From Delphinus delphis (lineage: Eukaryota > Chordata > Mammalia > Artiodactyla > Delphinidae), in NCBI RefSeq assembly GCF_949987515.2, contig NC_082689.1, forward strand, positions 67,021,746 to 67,085,745: a DNA stretch of 64,000 nt, written 5' to 3'. Shown piece after piece: positions 1 through 11,459 of this stretch. Position 1 is the first letter of the stretch; each line of letters starts with the position of its first letter. Below the pieces are notes generated by a model, which made no database searches, was not told the DNA's origin, and saw only the letters and a program-made list of their open reading frames with translations. A program made the position numbers and the translations under genes.

Positions 1-1354
1 TGACAGTGGGTTTATTTTCAACATTGTCAAACTCATACTTAGGGGAAATTGTTTTCTGGCTTTTAAGTCTGAATAGGGAAGATGCCAGAAGTTACTCTTT
101 TATGTCAGGGGTCATTTTTGAAGTATAAGCTGAGAGAGTACTTAAAAATATGTCAGGTCTGTTTTCCAAAACATGGGCCAGGTGCAGAACACTAGTTTTG
201 CTCATTATTATATATCTATATATAGAAAGTGCCTTGGACTCTTATTTTAAAAAAATTGTGTTAGCACAGCAAGAAAGAGTCTTTTGGAAAGAAAGTCCCT
301 CCTTTATTCCAGAAAAGCTGCACTGTTGTAGAAGCCTGCAAGTTTTCAGTCATCGCTCCTACAGCAATCAGTTACTACCATACGTGGGATTGGGTGGTTG
401 GGCGGGGGGAGGAGTTTTATAGGCTAAACCAAAATAATGTAGGGAAAATCTAGAGAATTTAGATGAGACCTAATGCAGAAATTCCAATCTTAATAATGCC
501 CTGCCAGAGTCTAGCTTCTCCTGGATGTAGGAGAGCAAGGAGGTGTGCCCCCTTCTTGGGCAAACACCAAAAAGCATCACAGGGAATTATGTGCAGATGA
601 GTTTCCTCCCTTTGTTGCCTTCATCCGCTGAAAGAGGATGTGGTGCAGCCTTGAGCCTGGCATCCTCACTTGGACCTCCCAGAGGCTGTAGTTTCCCTAA
701 ATGTCTTTCTTGTTCTTCCCTTAGTCATCTTGGTTGCAAGTTCCTCAACACCCAAGACAAGACAAGTACTCATTATTTCACTGACTCCCTAGGCATTTCA
801 TTTTGTGAATTCCTTCTCTAATCATTTTAGAAGCTATTTAGAGAAGAGTAAGAGACTTGTTGAGCAAAACACTGAACTCAACAAAAACGAAATCTGCCAA
901 GGAACAGGAATGCTGCAAAGATAGAAAAAGGGGGAGGCATCCTCGCATGTCTACACAGCCAGCTTTGCCTGTGTCAGCCAGCTTCCTGGATGGGTTTCAT
1001 TGGAGCCCTGGGTGACGGCCGTTCCCACACAGGACTTGGCGCTCCCATCTGGGCACACATGGTGACAAGGCAAAATATTGTGTGCTGTCAGAAGTGAAGG
1101 AAACATGAAGGAATAATTCAGGGGAGAAGGTTTGAATTTTGTAGATTATTTGTAGAGTTTAAATTAAGGTGCCAGGCAGCAAAAAAAAACAAAAGAAACC
1201 AAAAGGAACATTGAAATTGGTATTTCACAGGTCATGACATCTATATTTTGTGGGGTCGGGAATATGTCCCTGTAAATAAACTGTACATTCTTATTTATGA
1301 AAATAATTCTATTTCTAATTCTGTTTCTAATCTTGTAAATTAAGGATGAATTTC
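1..1354. other. Unique DNA without a recognised gene
   Basis: No gene or clear repeat was recognised. The stretch from about 880 to 1090 is richer in GC than its surroundings and not obviously repeat-derived, so it is a possible conserved noncoding segment, but nothing in the sequence proves this. The open frames of about 90 codons here have no recognisable domain. Confidence 0.5.
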
Positions 1355-1480
1355 AAAGTTCTCAATTCAATAAATTTGATAAATATTTTTTTAAAGCAGA
1401 AAAATACCAAACATTGTACAGATACTGGGGATACAAAATTGAATAAAACGAAGCCTCTGCCTTCTGGGTGTTCATAGCCT
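1355..1480 (-). repeat. L2-like LINE fragment (antisense)
   Basis: The order 'AATAAAT..., TACTGGGGATACAAAATTGA..., CCTCTGCCTTCTGG, GTTCATAG' matches the reverse complement of the L2 3' end (consensus: caggcactggggatacagcagtgaac ... ccctgccctcatggagcttac). The copy is old and diverged and its edges are approximate. Confidence 0.55.
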
Positions 1481-2014
1481 GGAACTGAGAAACAGTGGTA
1501 CCTCAGGCTCATGGGAGAACAGAAAATAACCGCAGTGCCTTTGTACTAAGTCAGTGGATATATTAATCAGTTTCAGTAAACTAATTGCAGAAAACAGTGC
1601 ATTAAGTTGGAAATGCCTTCTAGGCCAACAGAATTTTACAGGCAGGCAGCTGTATACTTGGTATCTCATGGGCTCCGATTTGGCAGTCTCTTCACGTATA
1701 AAATTCTCATTGCTTCCAGAATGAGCTGGATGTGAATCAACACGGAAAGCAGGCCCTAAATGATGATCCTATAATTGTATCCTGTTTATAACTCATTACT
1801 TTAGGTTCTATTGAGTCTAAATTCTCTCTCTCAGTAGGAGGTTACTGACAGCTCTGACTCCCTATAGTGTCAGCTCCTAAACTCTGTTTAATGAAAATTC
1901 CTTACATAATCCTTTTTCTTCCCTCTGAAGAAAGACACAGGGTCTGGTAGAGTTCATGATATCTACACTCCATGATCAGCACCTTCACTTCTACTTATAT
2001 ATGCTAAAAATGTG

Positions 2015-2590
2015 TTTTTATATACCAAGACTCAGAAGAACATTGTTTGTAATAGCTCCAAATACATATAACCTTAATATCCAAAAATGGTAGACTAGTG
2101 GTAGATTCAAAGCATGGCAATAAATTGGATAAAATACACACAACAGAACAATGTAGATAGAGACATAAAAAGATATGTAAAGTTGACAGCATGCAAAACT
2201 AAATTATATTATTCAGTGATGCGTGCATAGGTGGCAATTATTTTTAAAAGTGAGGAAGTAATTACAAAAATCACAATAGGGTTACTTCCAGAGGGGAAGA
2301 AGAAGTGCTGTTGGGGGTGTATTAGAGCAAGACGGGCACACAATTTAAGAGGGAACTAAAAAAATTAATCAAGATAAATATTATCTTAATGCAATATTTA
2401 AAAATATACAAATTAATGCAAAAATCCATGATAAAGTCAAAATTTTAAATAAAAACAAGATCAGTAGGGAGCTGGAGTAGGGAGTATTCTCTTGACCTGA
2501 GTGGTGGGCTACATATATGACTGTGTTTGTTTTCATTGGGCTGTTCAGTGCACTCCTCTGTACATGTATTATATTTCAAAAAATTGCAGA
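2015..2590 (+). repeat. Old L1 (L1M-like) 3' end
   Basis: The segment contains the L1 ORF2-end phrase TTGTTTGTAATAGCTCCAAA followed by a degraded 3' UTR and a terminus resembling the old-L1 phrase cttgacctgagtggtgg ... tgtacatgtattatatttcaa. It is heavily mutated and has no coding potential. Confidence 0.6.
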
Positions 2591-3462
2591 AGGTGGTAAA
2601 AATAGACACAAGAAGGCTCTAATTTCTTGTGATCTTTGCTTAAGTCCCATATTTCTGTCCTGTTCTGAACATTTCTTCTGGTTTGTTTTACATGCTAACA
2701 TTTCTTTTATAGAACAACAGTTATAGTGCCAAATAAAATCTCCAGTGATTTTGACAGTGGGTTTAGATTGTTCATCAGAAAGTTGGCTCCGTGTTTTGGC
2801 ACCCAAATGTTCACTTTTACTCCAGGTACCAACCTGCCTTATGGCTCTTGTTCATACTTGAGCAATTAACCTTCATTAAGTAGTTGGTTCACATTAGAAC
2901 AATTATCTAGTTGATTGCCCTAGTGTAAATGTAGTCGTGAATTTTCATGTTTCTTAAGGCTTTTTTCCCATGCCTTACCCCCAAGTCAACCCACATATAG
3001 TCAAAGCGATTTGTCTTGTCTTCATATAAAGCATTAATAAATCTAGCACAGTATTTTATAAAATGTGTTTGATGTTAAGATGTATGTATGACAGCAAATT
3101 GTTTTCAGAGAATAAGAGATTAAGTCATCTATTATTATTGACTTGTGTTGACACAAGAACTTTGGCTGCTTTTGGTTCTTGTTGGTGCCTCGACTTACTA
3201 AGGTTATTACACTATTATAAGGAGAATATAGGTTTGTAAATATAAAAGTCTGAAAATAAACTGATGAATGATATTTAGTGCTTGGTAGTAAGTGTTTCCT
3301 CAGAAAATAAAACTTATCGTTAGCTAGATAGAAATCTGGAGGGAAGAGAAAACCTGGGTAAGTCACCCAGGATCTTCCTGGCTTATTTTGTTTAATTAGT
3401 CTGCTTTTTATTCATATTTCCTTGGTTTGAATTTGAACAGTCCAAGTGTTTCAGGTTGGCAG
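2591..3462. other. Unique AT-rich DNA
   Basis: No gene or confident repeat is recognised. The 107-codon minus-strand frame at 3043-3366 is low complexity and resembles no known protein. Confidence 0.5.
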
Positions 3463-3703
3463 CTCTTTCCATGTATTTTTTTTTTTTTTTTTTTGCTGTA
3501 CGCGGGCCCTCTCACTGCTGTGGCCTCTCCCGTCGCGGAGCACAGGCTCCGGACGCGCAGGCTCAGCGGCCATGGCTCACGGGCCCAGCCGCTCCGCGGC
3601 ATGTGGGATCTTCCCGGACCGGGGCACGAACCCGTGTCCCCTGCATTGGCAGGCGGACTCTCAACCACTGCGCCACCAGGAAAGCCCTCTTTCCATGTAT
3701 TTT
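3463..3703 (-). mobile_element. CHR-type tRNA-derived SINE with target-site duplication
   Basis: This is a minus-strand SINE body at 3480-3686. On the plus strand it starts with a run of T (the A tail, about 3477-3494) and ends with the reverse complement of TTTCCTGGTGGCGCAGTGG, the 5' tRNA-like head of the family. The A-box-like region (about 3658-3676) and B-box-like region (about 3618-3637, GGTTCGTGCCC) of the internal pol III promoter are still recognisable. The 17-bp duplication CTCTTTCCATGTATTTT flanks it exactly at 3463-3479 and 3687-3703, so the insertion is fairly young. The high GC and CpG content stands out from the AT-rich surroundings. Open frames through it are not genes. Confidence 0.95.
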
Positions 3704-4109
3704 AAAAGTAAAAATGAATGATGGTTTCACAGTAAGAAAGCTATGTGAATATTCCTGAAAATTTCTTGAACTTCAAGGGTAGACAGTCAACTAGTAGATG
3801 CTTACATCAGTAAATTCTTAAAGTTACTTTTTAAAGATATCTTTATTACTAGTGTCCTGTGGTCACTGTTCAAAAACTTCAAGCAATACTTTTATACTTC
3901 ATAAATGTTTGTAAAAAGTTACCATATTTCATCTAAGAAATAGTCATCGAGTTACACTGACCAGGCACTAAAATAACTATGAGTGTGAAGTAGGTATGAA
4001 GTGGCATTAAAATAGACAAGGTCTCTGACCTAAAAATTCATAGAATAGTATTCTAATGATATCTTCTCATGTTTGAAGTTTAAGTAAACAAATTTTTAAA
4101 TAACAAAAT
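3704..4109. other. Unique AT-rich DNA
   Basis: I see no gene, RNA or clear repeat in this stretch. Confidence 0.5.
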
Positions 4110-4560
4110 ACCATTTCCCCCCAGAGTAACTGCTCTGGATAGAGTACAGTGTAACCTTTCAGACCACTTTTGTCATATATAAACATTTATTTTTTTCTAA
4201 CAAAAATGGAATCCTCTGTAAAACACTGTTAAATATATATCTATCTCTTGAAGCTTTCCCTTTTGTTACATACATATCTATGCTGTTCTTTTAAGACTAT
4301 GTAGTATTTGTAATTCCCTGGTGGTCCAGTGGTCAGGACTCTGAGCTCTCACTGCCAAGGGCCCAGGTTCAATCCCTGGTCAGGGAACTAAGATCCCACA
4401 TGTTGTGTGGCGCGGCCAAAAAAAAAAAAAAGACAACATAGTATTTGACTGTATGAATGAACCATAGCTTATTTGCTCCTTACTGGTAGACATTTAACTG
4501 GATTCTAGTTTTTCACTCTATAAATGATGTTACAATTAACATCTTTTACTTGTAGACATT
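4110..4560 (-). repeat. Old L1 (L1M-like) fragment, antisense, split by a SINE
   Basis: Both sides of the SINE at 4311-4430 read as one antisense old-L1 segment: TATGTAGTATTTG before it, then GACTGTATGAATGAACCATAG and 'acatttaactggattctagtttttcac' after it. That series is typical of old L1 in reverse. Boundaries are uncertain. Confidence 0.5.
4293..4448 (+). mobile_element. Short CHR-1-like SINE with target-site duplication
   Basis: The body at 4311-4430 begins TAATTCCCTGGTGGTCCAGTGG, keeps a B-box-like GGTTCAATCCC and ends GCGCGGCC followed by an A tail. At about 120 bp it is the short subtype, lacking the long repeated middle of the other copies in this window. The flanking duplication is AAGACTATGTAGTATTTG at 4293-4310 and AAGACAACATAGTATTTG at 4431-4448; the three differences suggest an older insertion than the copies with perfect duplications. 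Confidence 0.9.
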
Positions 4561-5880
4561 TAGAACCATTAGTATGTTTTTTTAAATGCTTAAACCAAAT
4601 TTTCTCTTTTACTTTACAAAGAGTATGAGAACTGCAATTTTGGCAAGAATTACAAAAATAACCCCTCACACACAGAGAGAATTTTCAGACCAAGATTACA
4701 TAACAAAAAGCCATTACCTGCATTACCTGTCTGTTTGTTGGCTGTACTTGGAAAGTAGCCCCACATGAGTACTGAATAGGGTGCAGATAAGTAAGTGCTC
4801 CTTCCCTTGGTGGCAACTTTTCTGCTTAGCTATTTCATTTCAGGTGGATGGTGTCAACCACTCTACTCCATCCTGTGTTCGTAAGACAGTCAAGAAAATT
4901 GATTAGTTTAGATGATCTATCTTTGTTTAGTAAAAGGCAAGAAATGAAGCACCAGGAAACCAAAGCCAACCTAAATTTGCCAACTTTATTTTCCTTTTCA
5001 CTAACTTACTCTGTTGCTAGGCAGAATCTGTGGCCTTTTGTACTTCAGTTCTCTTCTTATGAAAAGAGGATAATGTTTGGTTATAAAGCTGAACTGGTCA
5101 AATTACAATCAAGAGATGAACTATTTTTCTTAAAATGTCATATTTTATATGTAATATTTCAAAATATTATACCTACTATTCAGAATCCAGATAACTTTCT
5201 TCTACATTCCTGTAAGTACCGTTGGAATTTCAAGCTATTTAGGAAATTTTGTTTTAGTGTGTTTTATTCCCTTACAGTTTATAAATAGGAAACTTTGCCA
5301 TAGAATTTTGGAACTTAGGAGTTTATTCCCTAGTGAATAAACTCCTTTTCATTCTGCATTTGTTTTGGCAAAACAGTCATAGGTTTGACTTTTTTAGCCC
5401 TTCAAATGAAGGCATTTTAAAAACCAAAGCTAGTTTTTCTTATAAATGAGGGGTACCTGGGAGAATAATTTCAAGTTAATATATATCATCAATATGAAAA
5501 TTATAGAATTCATTGCTTTGTGGAATTTGCTTTATTTTTCTACATTCTCCAAGGTACTTTGGGGGAGCCAGAATTAATCTAGCTAAAAATGCGCTTTAAT
5601 AACAACTTGGCCTGCAGTCTGCTTATGCTCTTGTCCTTTGAGTTGATTTGGTAGTTTTGTAAAGACTAAGGTGTGTTAACGGATTATTTTACTTGTTTGT
5701 TGTGGAAATAACTCATTTTTAATTTCATGGCAGATTGAACATTTATTCTTGATTATTTGAAATTTATTGAATAATAAATACTAAATGTTAGCATTTACAA
5801 TTAAGTAGAAGTTAAAATGTGGTAATTGTTGAAAATTGAAAATTAGACAGCTGTCCCATTTTAAATTGATGGGTGCAAAG
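4561..5880. other. Unique AT-rich DNA
   Basis: No gene is recognised. A 146-codon plus-strand frame runs from 4848 to 5288. It has no recognisable domain, its composition matches the AT-rich background, and it opens just after an AG preceded by a weak pyrimidine stretch, so I treat it as chance. Confidence 0.5.
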
Positions 5881-5898
5881 TGTGTTTCTTTCTCTTAG

Positions 5899-6120
5899 GT
5901 TGCAGTTCCATCAAATACAGTATCTGTGAATGGAAGGTCAAGATTCAGCTGCTCCATGTCCCTTGATGCCCAGGATGGCCATTAAGTTTTGCCCTGCCAT
6001 GCGGCACTTCACCAGCTCTATTGCACAGAACGACTTCATACTGATGGAGAATGTTAGCAAATGTATGTTCAGATGTACACTAATATATTATCTATTAAAG
6101 CATAAGAACTTGTGCTGTGG
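5899..6120 (+). other. Candidate terminal exon (unproven)
   Basis: A strong splice-acceptor-like sequence, TGTTTCTTTCTCTTAG, ends at 5898. Reading from 5899 in phase 0 gives 28 codons (VAVPSNTVSVNGRSRFSCSM...) up to a TAA at 5983-5985. A poly(A)-signal variant ATTAAA lies at 6094-6099, followed by a GT-rich stretch (CTTGTGCTGTGGC) about 10-25 bases downstream. These are the parts of a short last exon with a 3' UTR. The peptide is not one I recognise, the segment is not an obvious repeat, and no partner exon upstream was identified. A second phase gives a 20-residue frame, so the reading frame is not settled. It may also be coincidence. Confidence 0.2.
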
Positions 6121-7439
6121 CTTTTAATGCCAAAAGAAGAATTACCAGAATTTATAATTTATAATAATATCTTTGGCCTTTTTTGCCTTAAGAACTGAAT
6201 ATGCTGCTTTAGAACTTTAAGACAAGGTGTTAATGACTTTCATTTTTCTCAAATGAGAAATAGTCACCTTTTGTTGATTTCACTTATTGACACATTCTCT
6301 GCAATCGTGACTTAGACAAAGGGATAAATTAAGATTCATAGACTTATATTTGTATGACACATAAATAACTAGGCAAAGATAGATCTGACATTTGCTGCCT
6401 CAATGTTACAGTTTAATTGGAAATGTTTATGTTATATTAAAGCCCATAATAAATATTCCATTGATGGATATAACATGTTATGGGGTGGGTACCCCATCCT
6501 CTAAACATAAACGTTAAGGTTTCAGAAATCCTGGCTTTAATTAAAGTGATAGTAATTATGTAGTTCAGATGCTAATATTCTAAATAGTAATATATATTTA
6601 CATTAAAGCTAAAATTGTTAAGCAAAACAATGTCTAATTTGTTGGCTTGTAACTGTTCTGGAGTCTAGAGCTTGTTGATGTTCAATTCCTACTTTAAAAA
6701 TTTAACTGCTCACTTATTCTAAAAGCCTTGTCAAACAAACTGATGTTATGTTGGTTTTTACTAAAGCTACTGGGATATCTGCCTCTTTGGAAAATGTGTT
6801 GCTTTTTCCCCTGTTTAATAAAAGCAAGTTATATATTTGGGATTCTTTTTAAAATGCAGTTTGTGTCAATCAGCACATCTGTGCACTTCACCTGATGAAC
6901 ACATCTCCATCAGCCAGTAAACAAATAAGTAATATAGTAAGACCGACCATTTATCAGGGCTCCCTGGTGTGTATGAGCCCATGTATTCTAACTCCAAAAT
7001 GCATAACATGCTTAGCAGAGTTCTTGACACATGGCAAGTACACATTAAGTTAAATATTGCTGCTATTTCCTTGAATCAGACTTGAAGAGACCCTCATGTA
7101 TGGAAACCTAAGTTATGTCATTATAAACCAATAGGGAAAGGAGTGACTTTTTGAAAAACTGTGTTTGATTATCCACTTGGAAAACAATACATTTGGATTC
7201 CTAACTCAAACCATAAACAAATATATTTGAGTTAAAGACAGCTTTTAAGAGCAGTATTTTAAAACTTAGATGAATATATTCAACATTTTTCAGACCTCAG
7301 CATAGGAAAATTACTTAAATAAGACAAAGGCACAGTCATAAAAGATATACATTTACAAATATTAAAATTTAAAACTTATATGTACATTAAGTACTATAAA
7401 AATGAAAAAATAAGCCACGAGAAGTTTTTAATATATATA
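6121..7439. other. Unique AT-rich DNA
   Basis: No gene or confident repeat is recognised. A canonical AATAAA occurs near 6817, but without supporting exon structure it is not informative. Confidence 0.5.
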
Positions 7440-8230
7440 AGCGTTAATTTATAAAATGTAAACATTTCTAAGACTCATGAAAAGACTACTGAATAGAAAT
7501 ATGCACACACTGAAAAAACAAAGGGTATTTTCTTACAAGAGGAAATCTGAAAGGCTAACAAACATATGGAAAAAAATACTCTTCAGTAATAATCAAGGAA
7601 ACACAAGAACACGAGGAAGTGTACCACATCACACCCATCAAATTAGTAAAAATGTAAGTTTCAAAATAGCAAGTGTTGTCAAGGGCAGTGAAACAATGGG
7701 AACTCTTTTACTGTGGTGGGAAAATACCCTGGCACAACCATCAAATTTGCAATATCTAGTAAAATTAAAGATCTCTTATCATGTTACCTTAAAGAAGTAC
7801 TTATGTGTGTGATTAAGGAGAGGTAAAAATGTTCATGGCAGCCTTGTATATAAACAGCAGAAAGGAGTCCTAACCAGCGCTAAACATTGATAGTATATTC
7901 ATATAATAGACTTTTGTACAACAGTCAAAATGAACAAATAGAGTTATGCATATCACATGGATACATCTCAAAAATAATAAGGAAGAAAACAATGGAACAA
8001 TGCTTATTTTATGATGCTTATATAAAATAATAAAATATGCAAAGTGATACTATGTATTATGGCTATAAATATAGAAAAAATAAAATACACAGGTTTGCTG
8101 GTGGGAATCAAGAAATGAAGATCGGATTGGGGAGATTTATAGGAAGCATCAATTGTGTTTGAAAACAAGTTTTACTCCAGGTTTTAGCAAACTTGAAATA
8201 GTTTGTAGTTATTTTTTTTAAAGATCACAC
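7440..8230 (+). repeat. Old L1 (L1M-like) ORF2 end and 3' UTR
   Basis: The segment follows the order of an old L1 end. It opens with AGGCTAACAAACATATGGAAA and AATCAAGGAAACAC. It then has the 'cccatcaaattagtaaaaat' and 'aagtgttgtcaagg' phrases, then GGGAACTCTTTTACTG, and finally the 'atggatacatctcaaaaataataa' motif in the 3' part. The 111-codon frame at 7477-7812 is a relic of ORF2 and not a host gene. Confidence 0.7.
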
Positions 8231-8849
8231 AGGACTTAGGGGGATATATATATGAACCATTAGTACACATACAATCTGAAAAAGTTGCCTTGTCCACATT
8301 ACTTTAGGAGAAAAGCATGTGCTACACTCTCTACCCAATTGGGAAAGGATAGGAAAACTAGTCATATTCTTAAGTGACAGCAAAATGAAGATACAGGAAT
8401 GATTTAGAACCAACTTTCAATTTTCATATTTAATTTTTGGCATCTAGGCATTTTGCTTTTCCTTTTTTCCCCCATCAAGTTATTTCTTTATGATACCTAT
8501 TTTTAAATTATCCAGATTCTATGTAAATTATAGGGTTTGAAATTACCCTCTTTTCTGTCTCCAGCATCCCAATCCCCTTTTCAGAGATAACCAATGTTAA
8601 TGTTTTGATATTAATCCCTATATAGATGTATTTATATCCAATACATATTTATAGGTTTGTTTTCGGCTTTTGTATTTTTGCAGATTTGTTGTTACTGTTG
8701 TTTTTAAGATTAAAAAAAGTCACACTTTAATACTATTTAGCAACTTGCCTTTGCACCAGCAATGTTCCTTCTTGCACATAAAGATCAACCTTATCATGTT
8801 TCAGTTTGTTGTTCTCCTATTATTAATTTCATTCTTGTGGTACACAGTT
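8231..8849. other. AT-rich DNA, possibly old antisense L1
   Basis: The phrase 'gagataaccaatgttaatgttttga...gatgtatttatatccaatacatatttatagg' resembles antisense old L1, but too weakly for a firm call. No gene is seen. Confidence 0.35.
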
Positions 8850-9035
8850 ATGCCTAGAGTCAAGATACTTGGCTTCAAATCATAGGTCTGCCACTTACAA
8901 GTCATGGGATCTTGGGCAAATTATTTTATCTGTACCTCATTTTCACCTTTGAAAAATTGAATTAACATACTTATGGTGATGGTTGTGAGGATTAAATGAA
9001 TTTTAAAAGTGTTTGGCACAATTCATTTTACAAAG
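8850..9035 (-). repeat. MIR SINE fragment (antisense)
   Basis: The reverse MIR series is clear: CTTGGCTTCAAATCATAGG, TCTGCCACTTACAAG, GATCTTGGGCAAATTATTTT, CTGTACCTCATTTTCACC, and GTTGTGAGGATTAAATGAA. Confidence 0.8.
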
Positions 9036-9140
9036 CTACCTATTTTTAATACTACTATTAGCGAACAGGCATTATTTATCTAATATACTTCCCATCCTTC
9101 TGAAGAGTGACCTTCCCTCTCATTTTAAGACCAGATCTTG

Positions 9141-9225
9141 TGAAAATGACTATACTACCCAAAACAATCTACAGATTCAATGCAATCCCTAACAAACTAC
9201 CACTGGCATTTTTCACAGAACTTGG
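9141..9225 (+). repeat. Orphan 85-bp L1 ORF2 fragment
   Basis: The segment aligns without gaps to the third L1 of this window at 57611-57694, with about 8 differences in 83 bases. It has no A tail, no other L1 sequence on either side and no visible target duplication. Such a fragment is more easily explained as filler captured at a break or as a remnant of a deleted copy than as an ordinary insertion. Confidence 0.85.
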
Positions 9226-9619
9226 CCTGAGATAACAGAATCCACACTCTGCTACTTGACCCAAGTCCTTGAATGAGACCAGTCATTTTCCTGAGACCTA
9301 ATGTTGCTTGTACTTGAAACTTAAAGAATCCCAATTGATACAATTATTGTCTAGTGCCAGTTCTTTTCCTACCCACTACCAGTAGAGACAAAAACACAAA
9401 AGAGCTAAGAATCAAACTCACTAGTTTTTACTATCCATTGACTTTGATAAATGACTTGAAAGAAAAGGGAACTTGCAATCGGGGGTCACAGTGAAGATTT
9501 CCATGGATAGAATGGGTTTTTTAGATTATTTTTCATATAAAAATAGCTAATTTGGTGTTTTAGAGTTTACACAGAACTTTTGTATTATTTGATCCACATG
9601 TGGAACAAAAAAGTATGCA
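9226..9619. other. Unique DNA
   Basis: I see no gene or repeat. Confidence 0.45.
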
Positions 9620-9705
9620 AAGAAATTGCTACTTTACAAAGGTCACACAACCAGACAAGTGGCAGAATCCCACATCTGATTTCTAGTTTGCTCTTTTGCC
9701 TGGCC
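9620..9705 (+). repeat. MIR fragment
   Basis: It shows the sense MIR phrases AAGGTCACACAACCAGACAA, GTGGCAGAATCCCACATCTG and TTTCTAGTTTGCTCTTTTGC, corresponding to the distal half of the element. Confidence 0.6.
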
Positions 9706-10139
9706 AAACTTTGCAAATGATGGAGAAAATGGTGCTAGATTTCAAGGGACACTTAAATAGTAACCTACTTGTTCTGGATCTTCAGTCTGTCTTGCTTTTC
9801 TCTTAAATGTTACCACTTTCCTGCAAGTTTTCATCCTTAACACCTCAGACTCTTCATATGGGTAGATGTATTTTGTTTATGACAAGAAAAAATGCCACCA
9901 TGCGCTCTCTCAAAAGAACTTTTCTGACAGGTATTTCAAGAGAAATTGTGAAACATTCTGGTAATCTGTATAGCACTGTTGGCATTTCTGCGTCACAAAC
10001 TGGAGAAATTCATCTGGAAGTCCTGCAGATTACTCATCTTGAAGAAAAAGTGCTACAATTCCAACCTTATAGTTTTCAAACCAAGAAATTTCTTTACCTA
10101 CCAACTTATTATGTTCCTACCCACGCCTTGTGGTAGATG
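9706..10139. other. Unique DNA with an uncharacterised 109-codon open frame
   Basis: A plus-strand frame runs from 9807 to 10136. It contains no recognised domain, no signal peptide and no nearby promoter, and its codon use matches AT-rich background. A splice-acceptor-like TTTTCTGACAG lies within it near 9930. It is most likely a chance frame or the relic of an unrecognised pseudogene. Confidence 0.3.
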
Positions 10140-10640
10140 ATAGTGATGGCCCCGATTCTTTACCTTACCTGCATCCACACCTTTTTCCACATGACTTTGC
10201 ATTTCCTCTCACTAAAGAAACAGAACCCATTTCCCCACCCACAGGAACAGGTTTTGTGACTAACAGAATGAGATGAAATGACACAGTGCCAATTCTGAGA
10301 CTAGATCTCAAAGTTTGCATGTTTTTGCTTGCTCTCCCTGTGCCTGAAATGCTGCTGTGAGAAAGACATCTCTGGGATGGCTGAATGGTCCTTAAAAAAG
10401 GACGAGAGATGCATGGAGCAGGGCTCCCAACTGAGGTCAGCCTAGAGCATTTAACAATCAGATCCCTAGACATGAGCAAGTTCAGTCAAGATCAGCAGGG
10501 CCAAATAGCCAACCGAAGCTGACCCTGGTGTAAGAGCAATCAATGCTTACCCACTAGCAATGCCCCTGAGGTTTCATGGTTGATTGTTATACAGCATTAA
10601 TGTGGCAACAGATGCAATACACCCTCTTAAACTCATATAC
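10140..10640 (+). repeat. Ancient LTR-like interspersed repeat (family uncertain)
   Basis: The phrases 'atggccccgattctttacctta', 'acatgactttgcatttcctc', 'gaacaggttttgtgactaacagaatg', 'tgacacagtgccaattctgag' and a terminal 'gttatacagcattaatg' follow the order of a widespread mammalian LTR-type repeat of the MaLR kind. I recognise the pattern but not the exact family. Confidence 0.5.
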
Positions 10641-10948
10641 ATATGACTCTAACCCAAATTATAAATTCATTCAATTGGTTCAGATCCACATACCCTATTT
10701 CCCCCATAGTTCCACAGACTATTTACTAAATCCAACACAAATACACCTCAGATTCTCTGTCTAGCTCCCAGCTATCTCAAAAAAAAAAAAAATTCTAACG
10801 TAATAATCCCTTTATTATTTGTGGTGCAGAAATATCTTCTTTCCCTTTCTCCTCTCTCGTTTTATGTTCAGAACTGGGAACACGAGAGCCCAAATATCAA
10901 AGAGATCCACAGCCCCCTTAAAAGCTCTTTGGACTTGTCTATTTCGTA

Positions 10949-11163
10949 GAGTTGCCAGATAAAATACAGATTTCCCAGCTAAATTTGAATTTCAAAGATA
11001 AACAATGAATTACTTTTTAGTGTAGGTATGTCCCATGGAATATTTGGGATATATATATATATATATATATGTACGTATGTATACACTAAAGAAATAATCA
11101 TTGATCTGAAATTTAAATTTAACTGGACATCCTATATTTTTCTTTGCCAAATCTGGCAATCCT
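10949..11163. mobile_element. Palindromic MER53-like DNA transposon
   Basis: Two long inverted arms face each other. The left arm starts AGAGTTGCCAGATAAAATAC; the right arm ends with the matching reverse complement, ATCTGGCAATCCT at 11150-11163. The arms stay complementary through 'taaatttgaatttcaaagat' and its partner 'atctgaaatttaaattta'. The centre holds (AT)n followed by GTACGTATGTATACAC. The whole would fold into a hairpin of about 215 bp. Non-autonomous palindromic elements of this type have no coding capacity. Confidence 0.75.
11050..11070. repeat. (AT)n microsatellite at hairpin centre
   Basis: About ten AT units sit at the loop of the palindromic element at 10949-11163 and continue into a GTAC/GTATGTATAC stretch. 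Length variation between individuals is likely. Confidence 0.9.
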
Positions 11164-11445
11164 ACTATTTCAGGAAAATCTGGAAGGAGGAAATGAAGCA
11201 AGAAGAAGCATCCAACATGTGGGGGAAAAAAGAGGAGAGAGCAGGCCCAGGTACATCAAGAAACCAGAAAGTGGCATTACAGAAAAGAGTGGAACCTTTG
11301 TTCTCTTTGATAGTTCACCATCAGAGAAAACCTCATGTAATGAATAGGAAAAGGTTCATGGAAGAGTTCACAGTGAAGAAACCCTGTGGATGACTTCTGT
11401 TGGTGGGTTTTAGATACCTTCAAGTCATCAAGAAATAATATACTC
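11164..11445. other. Non-L1 DNA left of the first L1
   Basis: No gene is seen. The open frames here include the palindromic element and have no protein support. Sequence to the right of the L1, at 19640-19760, resembles the terminus of an old L1, so the target may itself have been old repeat. Confidence 0.4.
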
Positions 11446-11459
11446 AAGAAATTCTGCTA

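Noticed and set aside
3408..3758. GC-rich overlapping frames of 86-100 codons
   Set aside because: They run through a SINE; the same frames recur at the SINEs at 20007-20390 and 47196-47520.
4848..5288. 146-codon plus-strand open frame
   Set aside because: No recognisable domain, AT-rich background composition, and no supporting splice or promoter structure; length is compatible with chance in 64 kb.
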